NCBI GenBank assembly: GCA_963169105.1
Contig: OY720637.1
Span: 33,413,925 to 33,477,924, forward strand
Origin: Ceriagrion tenellum
Taxonomy: Eukaryota > Arthropoda > Insecta > Odonata > Coenagrionidae
Direction: 5' to 3'
DNA length: 64,000 nt
This document shows, piece after piece, positions 44,650 to 57,142 of the stretch (the first letter of the stretch is position 1; each line of letters begins with the position of its first letter). The notes beneath the pieces were generated by a model, which was not told the origin of the DNA, ran no database searches, and saw only the letters and a program-made list of their open reading frames with translations. A program made the position numbers and the translations under genes.

Positions 44650-46675
44650 ACCAACAACTTTATATATCCTACTGCAAACGCCAATACGAACCAACCGACC
44701 GCTGTTACCTCCATAGCTTGGCTGCCGAGTGGGGCAGCGGAAAGAAAAAGCCATGTGAGAAATTCTATGCAAACTCCGATGTATAATTACTCAATCCAGT
44801 ACTCACAAATCATTATAAAAGGAGTGGATGTATAGGAAAAGGGTTAAGGGGTGTGGCAGTCGTAATAGAGGGAGACGGAGCAAACTGACAGTACATGTCT
44901 CCGGAGCTCCACAGTGGTTTCCTTTACTTTTGCACGTTCCCCAAGCCGTCTACTCCGTCTTGGAAAAGGATGTCGGGGGATTAGCATCTGCACTGAAAAG
45001 ATTCGGCAGACGCGCTCACGTCCCCAGGAGTTCGTTGAACCAATGGGGTGAGCTTTTTCCACATTATATTAGCTTACCAAGCGTGGCAGAGAAAAAGATT
45101 GGAGAAGACATAATCCAACAGTGACTGTGAAAAGGTAAAGGGGAGACGACCGCAAAAAAGGAAGGATATTACTTGCTAAAAATGTGTCACAACAAATAAA
45201 GGCACATGATGCCTTTCTTATTTAGTGTACTCTGAGCTTAGTAGCATAAGGAACCACAAAGCTGGCGTTTAGGCATCAGAACTTAACACAAGTAAGGCAT
45301 TTAAGAGGAAAAGTGTGCGAGAAATGAAAAAATTGTACGTAGGTAATCATTTAAAGTTTACACACACTATAAGTAGTGAAAACGCACCCCTCGGATTTCG
45401 ATTCTTAAGCATCATATTCAGGTCGTGTATCATTGAATAATTCGCCAACAAAACCGAATCATCATACTTCCATTAATTAATTTAATAAATATTTATGAGC
45501 CATAAATTTATTATACCAAATTCATCAATATTTATCGTTTATATAAAAAAATTGAACACTTTTCAATATGCAGTTCTAGATTGGGAAGAAAATGAGAAAA
45601 AGTTAATAATTTTCGTCATAGAAGGAGATAACATAAATTTTAATTAAAAAAACAAGACGATTGTTTTAGAAGCGTGTAGAGTAAATGTTCACTGCTTGAA
45701 GCAGTATCGAATGTTTGTTGTTTTAATTTATCTAAACGTCCTCTATCCGCACTTAACAACTTTGTTGATTTGAAAACTTAATTTTACCCTTTCAAGGAAA
45801 AACAAACAAAAACCTTTATATAATTATACTTAATCTAAATTGTATGTCTTTATCATAGAGAGTTTTCAGAAGGGTCCATCGAGGTTTCTAAAGGTATCTT
45901 AAAGGTTGAAAGTTGATCTAAAACAATTCTTACGAAACAGAAATGGAAAATTCAAGTATAAAATAAAATATTATATTTACCGGTGCTCTTTACAGTAAAT
46001 ATAGTGAAAAGCTGTCTCGAAAATTGGAGAGAAAAAATTTCGCTCAACTCGTACCCAAGACGAACAGTGGTCTGGCTCTTTAGCGGTCAAAAATCGATTT
46101 TTTCAAAATATTGAATTTATGTCGTCAATGTTTTCATAATACAGAGAAATGATCAATTCATCATAAATCAAATTAAATTTCATCCTATGATGACCCACGT
46201 CCGACTAGTACAGACGGACATCTGGGGGATCAGCGCCACTTCAACTTAAAAAATCATTTTCTCGCGCTCGAAAAGGAAGCCAAGTATAATTCGACTTAGG
46301 CATTTTTCAATCCTAACATTACATGATTCACTCCTTTTGAAACCTATACTACATTTTTACACTGCTAAATCGTCTATTATAATCGTATTAAAGTGACAAA
46401 GGCCAGATGTTATTAAATGGAGCTACGCCACGCACTTTACCGGAATCAATTAAGCTTTTAAAAAAAATCTTACATTATCATGTAACGTTTCAATTGGAAA
46501 CTTATGCTCATTACCTTACTCACCAAATTTCTGAGTAAACTACATAAAATTTAGACGTTTACTATGCATTACTAAATGTTTTGGCCCTAAAGATAATTAT
46601 ACACTTCCCTTAGTTTGTTAAAAAAAATCAAGATTTCAAATCCCACAGAATGGCAACGGAGGCTGGAGTCAGTAT
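44650..46675. other. No gene or known repeat recognised
   Basis: ORFs 44828-45124 and 44844-45062 overlap on opposite strands and are unassigned. 45160-46675 has no ORF of note and no family match; it is the largest apparently unique stretch of the middle region. Confidence 0.5.
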
Positions 46676-46679
46676 ACTT

Positions 46680-47204
46680 AGGGGGTTCAGGCATTACGTA
46701 AGACGATTTATGCAATTTTTTATCTTCCCCACAACCCCTGTGTCAGACAATGTAGGATTTTTTCCGAACCCCCCTCTCTCTCATTCTTACGTATAACGAT
46801 AGATATTTCTATCTACTCATCGTTAAATGCTCGCTTTCTGCAGTTTCATCTATCCGTAGAAGCCATCGTATAGCTACGAGCACTGGATATCGTATAATTA
46901 TGCAGTTTTGGAATACCACATTCATTTATATTAAGACCGAAACAGCACCACAGCTGATGAAGTGGTGAACAATCACAGTTAGGAAATATTATGAAAAAAA
47001 CACAAGATATTTGGAAACTATACAATGTCTCAAGGCGGAAAAAAATGTTACGTAAATTGGCTTCAGACACCATGCCTCCCCTCTTCAAAAGATAAGGCAA
47101 GATTATCCAACGCCTTTGATCTTCCCCACTACCCCTGTGTCAGACAATGTAACATTACGCCCAAAACGCCCAAAAACGTCTAACGTAATACTTGAAAGGC
47201 CCCT
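46680..47204. mobile_element. MITE with inverted ATTACGT termini
   Basis: The left end GGGGGTTCAGGCATTACGTAAGACG and the reverse complement of the right end (GGGGCCTTTCAAGTATTACG then TTAGACG) are inverted repeats. CCCCTGTGTCAGACAATGTA occurs at 46735 and again at 47130. Elements with this look are common in arthropods. No target duplication is clear. Confidence 0.65.
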
Positions 47205-47429
47205 TACTGGATTTCGTGACGAGGTAAAAGCTATGGTATAACGCTTTGTCGTATAATATTTCAGCCAAAGGAGTATTTTCATGAAATTTAAAAAATATGA
47301 TAGACCGAACTAAGCCTAAATTTAATCATTACAGCAAATTTTATTTATCTTAAGAAAGTAGTAACTAGAAGCGCAGGTACCTCCTTAACAATTGAACCAC
47401 AGAACTGCCCAGTAGTCTAGCACAGAAGA

Positions 47430-47960
47430 AGTACAACCGACATCAAGCGAAGAATAGCACAAGCTAAGGAGGAGTCCATGGGAAAAAGACAACTGCTGTG
47501 TTCAAAGAGGATAGGACTACAAACCAAGTAACAGTATGTGATCCTCGTGAGGAGTGCAGCCCTCTATGGATCGGAAGCTTTAGACCACTAGAAAAGCTAA
47601 CCCAAAGAGACTAGAAGCCTTTGAAACCTGATGCTGGAGGAGGATGCTGAAGTTAAAATGGACGGAAAAACAAGAAATAATGAAGTGTACAGAAGAGTAG
47701 AAGAGGAAACGACCATATGGAACACCATACAGAAAAGAAGAACCGGATGAATTGGACACACCCTTAGGCACAATGAATCTGTGAAGAACATAATTGATAG
47801 TAAAATAGAGGAAAAGTTTCCCGGGGGAAGACCCAGGGATAAATTCATGGACCAAGTAAAGAGGGAAGTACATAGGAAGATATACCAGGAGGTAAGGGAA
47901 TTTGCATTAGATAGGGAAGGGTGGAGGGCTGCAGTCAACCAATCTTAGGATCGAACAACC
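47430..47960 (+). pseudogene. LINE family 1, 3' fragment
   Basis: Starts CATCAAGCGAAGAATAGCAC and follows the 665-1175 region to GGCTGCAGTCAACCAATCTT. Frame changes interrupt the coding sequence. The two minus-strand ORFs (47580-47938) are antisense shadows. Confidence 0.85.
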
Positions 47961-47999
47961 AATGAAACTATCCAGCAGAGTTAGGACTGGAGCTGCACA

Positions 48000-48610
48000 A
48001 ACTACTGGGTTTAGTGCAGTTACAGCACAGTACACTACACCCACAGAAAAGATATTTTACTCTGCGTTGTTTGCATCAATGCTTGGTGCAATGCATACAG
48101 CAATATCGCATTCGTTTCTAACCGAGCACATGTGAGTCTACACTCGCAGCCGCAGCCGCAGAAAAACGATGAAGGGGCCAGAGACGAGAGTACGGACAGA
48201 GGAGCGGAGTGGAACACCGATATCGGAGAAAAAAGGAGAGAATTGGGGGAAGTGCGCATTCTGGGGGAGGTGAAAGGAGAGAGGAAATGACAGGGGAGGG
48301 GAGTTCCTTCCTCCTTCAGGGCCGGTTTCATCTTACGCCCGCAGGGGGAGAAAGGCGAAAGCGACACCCAGGTTCGAGTCACGCCTACACCCGAAATAGC
48401 ATGCGATTTCCTCCATCCTCGTCCGTGACCGAGGTTTCGGCCCTTCCTGAGGGCAGGGAGGAGTTTGAGTTTTTCAAGACTTACCAGAGCAGGATGTTGG
48501 CAGCGAATTGTAGAGGAGACAGGAAGTCACGTGTGTTTGACGGTAAGGGTGGTCTTGAAGCGACGGCTAATAATAAGACAGAACAGTGCCGTTCCGATAA
48601 ACTTATGCAT
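48000..48610. other. GC-rich block without recognised gene
   Basis: Plus ORF 48209-48619 (136 aa, basic, Gly/Arg-rich) and minus ORF 48035-48382 overlap. Neither has a known domain. GGTTCGAGTC at 48371 resembles a Pol III B-box but no A-box precedes it. Confidence 0.4.
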
Positions 48611-48829
48611 TTGAAGTAGTTTGAGGGAAACATCATTTTAACGAGAAATCAATGAATTTGGTCTCATTTAAAGAAAAATATCTGTCCTTTCCAAAGACAC
48701 AAAAATCACCGCCTAACCGTACTACTTTACAAGATTTTTAACCCAAAACAACAGCCCTTATACATCGGATATTGGATTGTATGCACTCCAAAGAGTACTC
48801 ATTTTAAAAAAGAAAAAATGCTAAAGGAC

Positions 48830-49690
48830 GCTTTATACGGCACATTATATTGTACAAACGGATGTATCATAGGTTGAACAAGACCATGAATTGAAAATAG
48901 AGCAGGTCCAATTTCCCGTTCAGTCATTCAGATAATCATACAATATTCCGCTATACGCAATGTATACGGTATAATTTTTCGCTTGCAAGAGTTCATACAT
49001 TCGTTTGTACAATACTCTGTACCGTGTAAAGCGGCTTTAACACCTAGATCTCTTCAAAAAATTAACAATAGGCGATTCCACGCAAACTCAACCAAATGGC
49101 TATGCACTCGTGGCTCGAACATCTCCGATCTTCACGAATTTTGGCACATAGCAAGAATACAATGAGAAGTGACGATTTGCCAAATATTATTATTCTGTAA
49201 ATAATAAATGTTAATGTTATGACACTTCAAATATCACAAACGAGCGCAAATTGGCGCGCCGCAACTCCGAACTGTAACTCCAATAAATGAGGATCTAGCC
49301 ATCATATTTTAAATATGATGATAATTTTCTAATTAAAAGACAATAATATGCGTTTTCCATCAATTTTTGGTTTTCTAGACTTGTAATCTGACCTCCTAGA
49401 TGACTTTAATTTTTCCCATTTCTTTAAATTTTGATCCATGTTTAGGGCCTAACATCTCTTAAATTAATAATCAGATATAGTCAAACTTAATTTTTTCAAA
49501 CAGCAAAAACAAAGGACTGCACATTAAGAGCATAAACATTAATTTGTGGCACGCAACCACGGCACAATGGAGCAACAAAAATGGAAAGATGAAAATGTGG
49601 CCAATTTTGGCGCTTGAAAAAAGCGATGTTAAACAACTTAGTTTTGGTTGAAAAATATATTTCTGGCACTTTTCCAAGAAGAAAAGAGCC
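48830..49690. other. No gene recognised, inside family A copy 8
   Basis: AT-rich. ORFs 48983-49165 and 49471-49746 are unassigned. It could be further PLE-derived insert. Confidence 0.4.
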
Positions 49691-49860
49691 CGACCAATCA
49701 GAGAAGAGGACCACAAAAAAGGCGCGAAAACGACCCTACATAACACGGCGCTTCCAGAACCGAATTGTTACATGGACCTGAGGAAGCCAGCAGGACAGCC
49801 GGCGAAATATCGTCCCCAAGCATGAACCAACGCGGCGGAAAACCCGGAAAAAGGAATCAA
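49690..49860 (+). mobile_element. Penelope-like element 3' terminus
   Basis: GACCAATCAGAGAAGAGGAC, 'aaaaaggcgcgaaaacgac' and CTGAGGAAGCCAGCAGGACA then GCCGGCGAAATATCGTCC match 52130-52180 plus 52795-52840 of the PLE piece. The CTGAGGA and GAAA boxes around a GCC/GGC stem are the same box arrangement as at 1-66. Confidence 0.65.
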
Positions 49861-50559
49861 CCTCCATCAAAGCCCCGCGGAAGCCTTCAACAGAAAAATA
49901 CAGTTAGTGGGTTATTACTTCAAAGACACAAAAATCGGGCGAACATAATGTTCTTCTACGCGCGCGCCCGTTGTGAAAATGACACGTTGGACAGTTATGC
50001 GGGTGGCCTGCGCATGCGCCGTGCGTCGAAAATCCAAGTGAATCAGTAATACGAAAGTAATTTCTTCCAACCTCCACCTCTACCCATATGAAGATTTAAT
50101 ATATATTGTAAACAATGGTGGGAGGAGAAATGTATCTTCTGCACATCATCTGCTGTTCGAGTCCGCGAAAACAAAACGTCTTCAATTTATAGATCTGTTA
50201 ATTAATACTAACGATGGGTTCCAAACATAAACTAGACGAACCACAAGGCTAATCGTCATCCCTCATTGTATTCTTGCTATGCGCCAAAATTCATGAAAAT
50301 ATGAGATGGTCATTGTTGAGTTCGCGTGGAATCGTCCCAGTATGTAGTTTGTATATTATCTCGACAATTATTTTAAAATCATTCTATCACCGCAATAATT
50401 TTTCAGGATCAAAAAAAGACCTTCCATTGTGAAGGAGTTTTAAACGTACCACGAGAAAAAATTGGACCAGTTAAAGTCTTATTATTACATTTATATTAAT
50501 TTAGTGAGAATTTCGGTCACATAAAATTACATCATTACATCATTTTTTTAAAGTATTTT

Positions 50560-50885
50560 ACCTGCTAAGATAGATTTTGTTGGATGCCAGAGGATCTCCT
50601 CCCAGTCTTTTACACATCCAGGGGCCTATCTCCCACTAGTATATCCTCTTTTGCCTCAGCATACGATCTGCCTTTCTTCATCCTGTCCACAAAACCTATC
50701 CCCTTTCTTACCCTACCCCGCTTGCCCAACAACCTTCCCTCCATCACACACTTCAGCCACCCCATCACCCTTTATTACATCCTTCAGCCACCTACTCTGC
50801 CAATCTCGAATTTTATTCAGAAGTTTCCTTTCCTCGCCCACCGTCTCAACCACTTTCTCGTTAGTCTTCCACTCCACCATTAATA
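50560..50885 (-). pseudogene. Family H LINE piece, copy 6
   Basis: AAAGTATTTTACCTGCTAAG and GGATCTCCTCCCAGTCTTTT begin the antisense 3' end. The C-terminal coding region follows ('ccccgcttgcccaacaacct', 'cctttcctcgcccaccgtct'). Confidence 0.8.
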
Positions 50886-50959
50886 ATGGAATTTTTGATT
50901 CATGCTTCCTACAGCTGCTGAATTTAAAATGTTTACTTCGAATATAATTATACTACGAA

Positions 50960-51370
50960 CCGAAATTTGTCCGTATCAGTGTGGGACGTGTGCTACGGTG
51001 ATCAAGATAGTAGAAGTACATATAAATCAACGCACCAAAAGTAGTCCTCCACAGCTGGAAACATGCTTAACGTTTATTCCACTTACTAGAGTGAACGACA
51101 GGAAATTCCCGTAAAAAATCAAATTCAATTATACATAGTGTCCCAAACATACTCAACCTCAATGACTGCTCATTGTGCAGCAAGTTTTGGATCCAAATTG
51201 TCCATGCTTTATATTTTAAGAGCAGGATCTATGAACTGGCCAGCACGCTCCCCGAAAATCTTTTCGTTGGATTTCCTTTTGTGGAACACATTGAGGTTAC
51301 CATTGTGCTGCTATCTATTTACATCTCTGATGGCAGTCACTTTCACACAGTCGATTATAGCTTCATTCAT
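50960..51370. other. No gene recognised
   Basis: ORFs 51138-51500 and 51173-51433 overlap into the antisense LINE below. Nothing recognisable. Confidence 0.45.
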
Positions 51371-51575
51371 TCATCCATCGGTCGTTCAAACCTTAGGCTG
51401 GTTGACTGCATACTTTCACCCTTCCCTCTATAGGTCCCTTACTGCCTGGGAGGTTTTCCTATGTACTTCCATCTTTAATAAGTCTATGAACTTATGCTAG
51501 GGTCTCCCATTTGGGACTTTTCCCTCTATTTTACCTTCAAGTATGTTCTTCCAAAATATATTGTGCCTCATGGCC
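51370..51575 (-). pseudogene. LINE family 1, 3' terminal fragment, minus strand
   Basis: The plus strand CCATCGGTCGTTCAAACCTT through 'cctttactgcctgggaggtt'-like blocks and TTTCCCTCTATTTTACCTTC is the reverse complement of the family 1 3' end (as at 24050-24240). About 200 bp, directly followed by PLE sequence. Confidence 0.8.
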
Positions 51576-51597
51576 AGTTGTTCATTAGATAGCCAGG

Positions 51598-52870
51598 AAA
51601 ATAGAATCAACCGCGGTCCTTGAAAAGACCAACATAGAGGACCGCACAGGTGGAAAACCGGTGGCCTACGCCGTAATCCCATACGTGGACGGGATCTCAG
51701 AGAAAATATATCGAGCTCTTAAAAAACAGGATGTTATTACGAGACTCAAATCCGTGCAGAAGACGGCCAGCATTCTATGCAAGGCCAAAGACCGCCTACC
51801 CAAAGACGCCAACCAAAGCGTCTACTTCATGCCTTGCAGCTTCGGCTCCAAGTACATGGGACAAAATAGCAGAGCACTCAAGTACCGCCAGCAGGAGCAT
51901 ATAAGGACTACTTAAGAGGCAATTCCAGCTTTCTGCCATTGCACAGCACGTCCGGGAGGGACCGCAGCACAAATATTCTATTCTCGGAGGCGACTATTCA
52001 CTTCGAAGAAAACAGATACTTCCCCCGTCACATCAGAGAAGCGGTGTGAAACACATAAACAACTACAACAGAGACAATGGCTACCCACTCTCTGCTAACT
52101 GGAAATCACCTTTCCCAGAAAACCCTCAGCGGACCAATCAGGGAAGTGGAGCCAAAAAAGGCATGAAAAACCACGCTATATACGTATAGCAGCGCCTTCT
52201 GTGGAAATAAACTTACCTATTTTGACTTTGACTTGACTTGACCCGACATGTAGTACCTCCCGATTGTATAGTAATCTGGCCTTATATATTTCAGCACACC
52301 ATAGAAATCAGAAAAGTCATGCCGTGCACAAGTATCTCCGGCAACAATATCCAGCTAAGAAATACACCGGGCCCAATATCACCAGGAAAAATCACCACAA
52401 CCAGACAGCTATCCTCCAGTCATCTCTCCATCATCCACCACCAGACTCTCCTCCAGACGACTAATACACGGCATTCTACATGGGGTTTTTCCGGTGTTCC
52501 TCATCCCTCTGAATTCCAGACCATTAGGCATCCCGGAAGAAAAGAGGACTGAACAGCCACAAACCAACGTTAAATACTCAAACTACTACACGCTTACAAA
52601 TAGTAATAAAATATATGAAAATTCCATTCTTTGAGTAACCCTGAAGAGGAATGATTTCCTATGACGTGGGGTTATTGCATTGTATATTTTAATGTATAAA
52701 ATTTTGTACATAGATATATATTTCAAAAGCAATGGCAATAATTACTTTTTGACTCTGACTTGATGTGACCCGAAGTTTCACTTGGATCTGAGGAATCCTG
52801 CAGGATAGCCGGCGAAATATCGTCCTCAAGATGGAACAAGTCGGCGGTGTAATACTATACTATGGCATCG
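51598..52870 (+). pseudogene. Penelope-like element: linker, GIY-YIG domain and 3' end, degenerate
   Basis: A continuous frame 51598-51915 encodes AVIPYVDGISEKIYRALKK, KSVQKTASILCKAKDRLPKD, then SVYFMPCSFGSKYMGQNSRA and LKYRQQEHIRTT. PLE polymerases end with this linker and a GIY-YIG-type endonuclease ('VY.IPC.CG..YIGQTGR.L..R..EH'). Here CG has become FG and QTGR has become QNSR. After a stop, HFEENRYFPRHIREAV and then NRDNGYPLSANWKSPF follow in shifted frames. The non-coding end is split by an insertion (52246-52746) and finishes at about 52870. The RT core is missing. Confidence 0.85.
52246..52746 (+). mobile_element. 500-bp insertion in the PLE end, flanked by 25-bp repeats
   Basis: The flanks TTTGACTTGACTTGACCCGA (52226-52245) and TCTGACTTGATGTGACCCGA (52754-52773) are near-duplicates. 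The insert contains plus ORF 52238-52552 (no domain recognised, Ser/Thr/Gln-rich) and an AT-rich 3' part. It may be the 3' end of another retroelement. Confidence 0.5.
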
Positions 52871-52879
52871 TCCGCCGAG

Positions 52880-53675
52880 TTCCGTTTCTACGACAGTAGT
52901 TTAGAGGTCAAACCTCGCGAGAAGAGACCTCTTTTCCCTGGCCTGAAGCCCTCGCTATTCACGAGGAAGAGAAGAAGCGGGACGGAAGGCAAAAATGGAG
53001 GGGGGTGGGAAGGGGAATGTTAATGGGTTCGATCCAGGCACAATGATTTTGGTCGAGTTTCACCCGAAAAAACCTGGTATTTGTCCACACAAGAAGCGAT
53101 CAGACAAACCCGTCTGGGGAGTGTCTCACTACACCCCTTGAGCTCGAAGTCAGGGCCCCTTTGGTCACCGGGGAGCTATGCATCGCGTCCAGGCACTACC
53201 CACATCTACCCTGGGGAGGGGGGTAGACGATGCACCATAAGCCCCCGTACTGGAGATCTCGCACCGCGACTAGACGGGGTAGGCAGTTGATATGCGCTTA
53301 CCAGGCTCCAACCGTGCACACCGTTTCAACGACGATGAGCGAGTGTAATTTTTCAACGAGAAATATTTCCATAAAAAAGCACCATTAATCAAAAAAGGAC
53401 ATGTTCTGTATTTTAAATGGGTTGTTTATACGACACATGAGCCCGCATACGTAACAGTCAATGACCAGAAGTAAGGCTAACGTTTTTATGAATGAGATTT
53501 GGAGGTTCCGTCAAAAAAACATGAGATGAAAATCAGGGAATGAGTCTATTTCGATGCAACAATCTAACTCCGCCTTCACTCAAACAGTGAAGATTTTTAT
53601 TTCCAATTTTCTTAGCAAAATATGAAGTCTCCTGGTGAATCTATATTATCTTAATCGGTGAAAAAGTCAAAGAGT
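52880..53675. other. GC-rich block, no gene recognised
   Basis: About 52890-53330 is GC-rich and holds GGTTCGATCC (53029-53038, B-box-like) without an A-box. ORF 53081-53290 is unassigned. Confidence 0.45.
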
Positions 53676-53679
53676 GATA

Positions 53680-54225
53680 CTACTTCGCTCTGGTAAGGGA
53701 ACACCTCGAATACGCTGCGGCCATTTGGGACCCTGGTCATAAAGATTTAACCAAAAAAATTCATGAGATACAAAGGAAAGCTGCGCAGTTCGTTTAAAAC
53801 TGCTACGAGCAAACATGTAGAGCAAACATCACAACTTTTAGAGGGATTAAGTTGGGAACCCCTAGAGACTCGGAGGCTACATGCTAGGCTTAGCTTGCTA
53901 GAGAAATTCAAAACTGGTGTGTTTCAGAGTGACACAGACAATGTTATCATGACGCCTAAGTACATCCCTAGATCTGACAGAATCGATAAAATATGAGAAA
54001 TACATTGCCGAACAGATAGGTAAAGAAACTAGTTATTTCCGCGCTCAATACCGCGCGAGCACAACTAAATCTGAGCTCTACTAAATACACTCCCATAGTA
54101 CGCGTCACAATTTCACCTCCCAAAACCTTATTGCTTATATATTTACACGGCTGGTGTCCTAATACTCCCTTCCACACGCTTATGCGGCGGTTCGCAGGGT
54201 ATTATGTTGATATAGACGTAGTATG
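53680..54225 (+). pseudogene. Family D LINE 3' end, copy 7
   Basis: Encodes REHLEYAAAIWDPGHKDLTK and IHEIQRKAAQFV, a stop, then in another frame SQLLEGLSWEPLETRRLHAR and LSLLEKFKTGVFQSDT. These are the conserved C-terminal LINE blocks. The tail follows to TTATGCGGCGGTTCGCAGGG and TATGTTGATATAGA. It carries the longest family D coding stretch. Confidence 0.9.
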
Positions 54226-54229
54226 TAGA

Positions 54230-54935
54230 TATGCAAAAGTCATATGGATAAACATTTGATTTTTCCAGATTAATTACTCTCCTTTAATTACCACCACAGT
54301 CCAATTTCGGATAGGTATTTGGATGATTTGATACTATATAAAATTTTTCCTTCGTCTTATTCAGAGATGATAAGAGTAATACGCTACAATTACTTTTTTA
54401 TTTCCGAGTGCACAGATTCACCAATCCAGTGAAGTCCAACGACAGCGCTTATTATCAACAGAAACTCGAGGCAAATAAGTTCATGAGTCTCTCGTGTACT
54501 GATTTATCTGCACTGCAATGTTTCTCCAGAGCATTTCCCTTTTCATGGCAACGTTGTAGGCATGAGAAGATAAGACAACATCAAAACGGAAATGAAGATA
54601 ATTTATAATGTAAAAAAGTATAACACGACCGACTGATTCACGGACGACGCTGAGAAAAAATAATTTTAAAGCGAGTCCATTCCATCCGGCGAGTACACAA
54701 TGAGATATTCCACTTGTTTGTACAAGTCTCGAGAGATGGCTCTGCGTTTCAAAAAAATTTAAAAAAGTGGAGAATAAAAAAGAAAACATTCGAACTCGCT
54801 CTTGCTCAAGAGTGACCACATTTTTCAATGTTTGACGACGGAAAGATAAACCTTCGCGAAAATAAATTTCGATCCTGGGAAATAAAAGGATGAGGTAGGG
54901 ATGGCCTAAAAGAAGTAGGTAGGAAGGGTGGGTGA
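54230..54935. other. No gene recognised
   Basis: ORFs 54408-54608 (plus) and 54481-54828 (minus, 115 aa) overlap and are unassigned. Confidence 0.45.
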
Positions 54936-54939
54936 TGCA

Positions 54940-55215
54940 AAAAAGCGGAAATTTTTCCGCAAACGGGAAGAGGGAGTGGGGAAAAAAAACAAGGATAGGA
55001 CCGCCGCGCCGTCGTTTGGCTCACGTCTGGACCGGACTTTCGAGTCCGGTCCACGCACGGGGAGACAAAACCAAACGAGTAGCGGGAGCGTAGGTATTTA
55101 TTTATTCCCGCCCCCACCGTCCAACCTCCGGAACCCGCGATACCGGCGGCAAGAAAAGCACTGGTCAGTCTGCACGTCGTGACATGTTCCGCTAAGCCAA
55201 CCTCTCACAGTTTCA
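54940..55215 (+). repeat. GC-rich hairpin module, copy a
   Basis: Shares CGAGTAGCGGGAGCGTA, TATTTATTTATTC, 'CGCGATACCGGCGGCAAG' and 'GTCGTGACATGTTCCGC' with copy b at 57900-58146. Just upstream, 55028-55053 is a perfect 11-bp stem around a TTCG tetraloop. No ORF is conserved between the copies. Confidence 0.75.
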
Positions 55216-55415
55216 AGAGCACAGGCCCAAACTCCAAATAGCGTTTCGAAAAGTCCCGAAAATCTTGGGGCCGTCAGGAAACCAGACTGAAAAAAAATAT
55301 CCTCCATCCAGAGAAATGGAAAGAATTCCCGAAATCATCCCTTGATTTCCATACATCATAGGTTGCAATGAATACAACAGTAACTGTAAACAGTGACGAT
55401 GGTGGGAGGCTATAC

Positions 55416-56073
55416 CAGGGTGGCTACTGATATACAATTTTTAAATTCCCTGACTTTTCCCTGGTGGATTTACCTATTTCCACGACCAGAAGGTCACCTA
55501 TTATTGGAATATTTTTTTCTGCTGAATCAAATTATCAACGTCAGCTTAAATTTTCTAAATTTTCTAATCATCGTCTCGTATTCTTAGAACTGCAAGCATA
55601 TATTTGCTATAAGCTAGTGTGCTCCAGCTACATCTCGACCTGAGTTTCGGAAGTTAAAAAAAAATGCGGGGTAAAATTTTCCGAACATCATGGCCTCGGA
55701 TTCCTCGTGATAAGCGTAAAACATTTTGATCATGATTTTGAACACTACTAGGCAAATATCGCAATAAGGATATACAAAAGGGATACATTGTACGTCTGCT
55801 TCATAACTAAATAACTATGATTCATAACAAATAAGATTCGCAACTGAATGCTCCACGAATTGATGGTGCTTATTCCATGCACGTCAACGACGGACGTTAG
55901 TTCTAGTTGGTGAAATAAAGGACGGGAAAGACTGGCCGATAAACGTAATGGTAGAAAAATAACGAGGATTTTCTATCCCAGTTTCTCCCTGACCGTTACG
56001 AGAATTCCCTGACTTTTCCAGAAATTCAAAATTCCCTGACAATTCCAGGTTTTCCCTGATGATCGACACCCTG
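55416..56073 (+). mobile_element. Family C element with CAGGGTG termini, copy 2
   Basis: CAGGGTGGCTACTGATATAC at the left, CACCCTG at the right, and TATAC on both sides (55411-55415 and 56074-56078), a 5-bp target duplication. The interior is collinear with 4906-5649 but has a single copy of the 77-bp unit. The minus-strand ORF 55884-56279 runs over the end and is not a gene. Confidence 0.85.
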
Positions 56074-56079
56074 TATACG

Positions 56080-57140
56080 GTCCCAGCCCAATTTTTAGTA
56101 TACTTTCTTAAAAATAGCGGGCCAAAGCAGAAAGCGATATCTTGATTTTGTAACGAACATCTTTGCTTCATTATGATTTGTGTGTTTGACTCTCTATAAA
56201 AATAATAAATTTTCAATAAACAAAAAACTAGAGGAAATAGAAATTGGTGCACCAAAAATATTAAAAAATCGGAGGTCACGACGTCTTGGCCACGTCACGG
56301 CTGTTAATTCACAGCAAAGTCCTAATGAGCTACCGGTTAGCGATACCTGAATGTGCTCAGCCTCGAAAGTGAGACTGAGGCACTCCTTAAAAAGGTTGAC
56401 ACTAAATGAGGTGCAACGAGTCGAAGTTCCTCAGCACAGGTCGGCAGGAAATAAATGACTGGTGAAATCCGAAAGCACGAAACACAATCATACGGCTCTC
56501 ATAAGCAATAATACGAGGGAGGCCGAGCTGCACCCTGTACAATATATATGCATACATGATTTTCAAAATAAAAATGAGCATTTGTTTTTATCAGAATAAT
56601 TTTTACCCCATTATTTATTTAATCATAAACAAAACATCTCTAATAAATATTTTAAAATATTTATAAGATATTAAAAAGATGTAAAATGCTAATTCTTTCA
56701 TATATACTAATAAATATACTTTATAACTGCACATTTATACATTCATAAAAATACATAAAAATGTAATAATAATAGACTAAAAATATAATTAAGTCATTAA
56801 AATCTTCAATAAGTCTAAGATAATATTTTAAATTTACATTTTGATGCTGTTGTAACGATCTAAATTCAAATAATCCGTTCTGGAAAGAAGGGTACTTTAA
56901 TGGGGAATCATTCTTTTAAGAATTTTGGGTCCTTTAATTTCTGGATAAAACAGTTTCCCGACCTATAAAAATCGAATCTTCACAGGACAAACTCCATTAA
57001 TACCAGTATTTGGGTATATCGGATAATCGGTTCTCGATAACATCATAACGTAGCACATGTGTATACATTCATTGCTCGCTTAGTGATATAGGATATGATT
57101 TTGTTTTCGCTCCTATTGTATATGATTTTTTATCATAATG
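56080..57140. other. Very AT-rich stretch without a gene
   Basis: 56560-56840 is almost entirely A and T with TATTT/ATAAA words. No ORF or family match. Confidence 0.6.
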
Positions 57141-57142
57141 TA

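Larger units (their letters stand above)
48615..50960 (+). mobile_element. Family A MITE, copy 8, interrupted twice
   Basis: The left part is 48615-48830 (AGTAGTTTGAGGGAAACATC to 'gtatgcactccaaagagt'). The middle resumes at about 50340 ('gtagtttgtatattatctcg', 'ccttccattgtgaaggagtt') to about 50555. The right part is 50880-50960 ('caccattaataatgga', 'gcttcctacagctgctga'). The gaps hold 48830-50340 (PLE tail and unique DNA) and a family H LINE. Confidence 0.75.

Noticed and set aside
52205..52235. AG|GTAAGT match on the minus strand as another recursive splice site
   Set aside because: It lacks a pyrimidine tract upstream and lies in the TTGAC-repeat end of a PLE.
53029..53038. GGTTCGATCC as a tRNA gene or SINE B-box
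   Set aside because: No A-box at the right distance and no cloverleaf. The same holds for GGTTCGAGTC at 48371 and the GTTTGATTCCCG-like word (minus strand) near 20910.
55416..56073. Family C as a Tc1/mariner element
   Set aside because: The flanks show TATAC on both sides, not just TA, and termini CAGGGTG lack longer inverted repeats. hAT-like origin is possible but the 5-bp duplication leaves it open.
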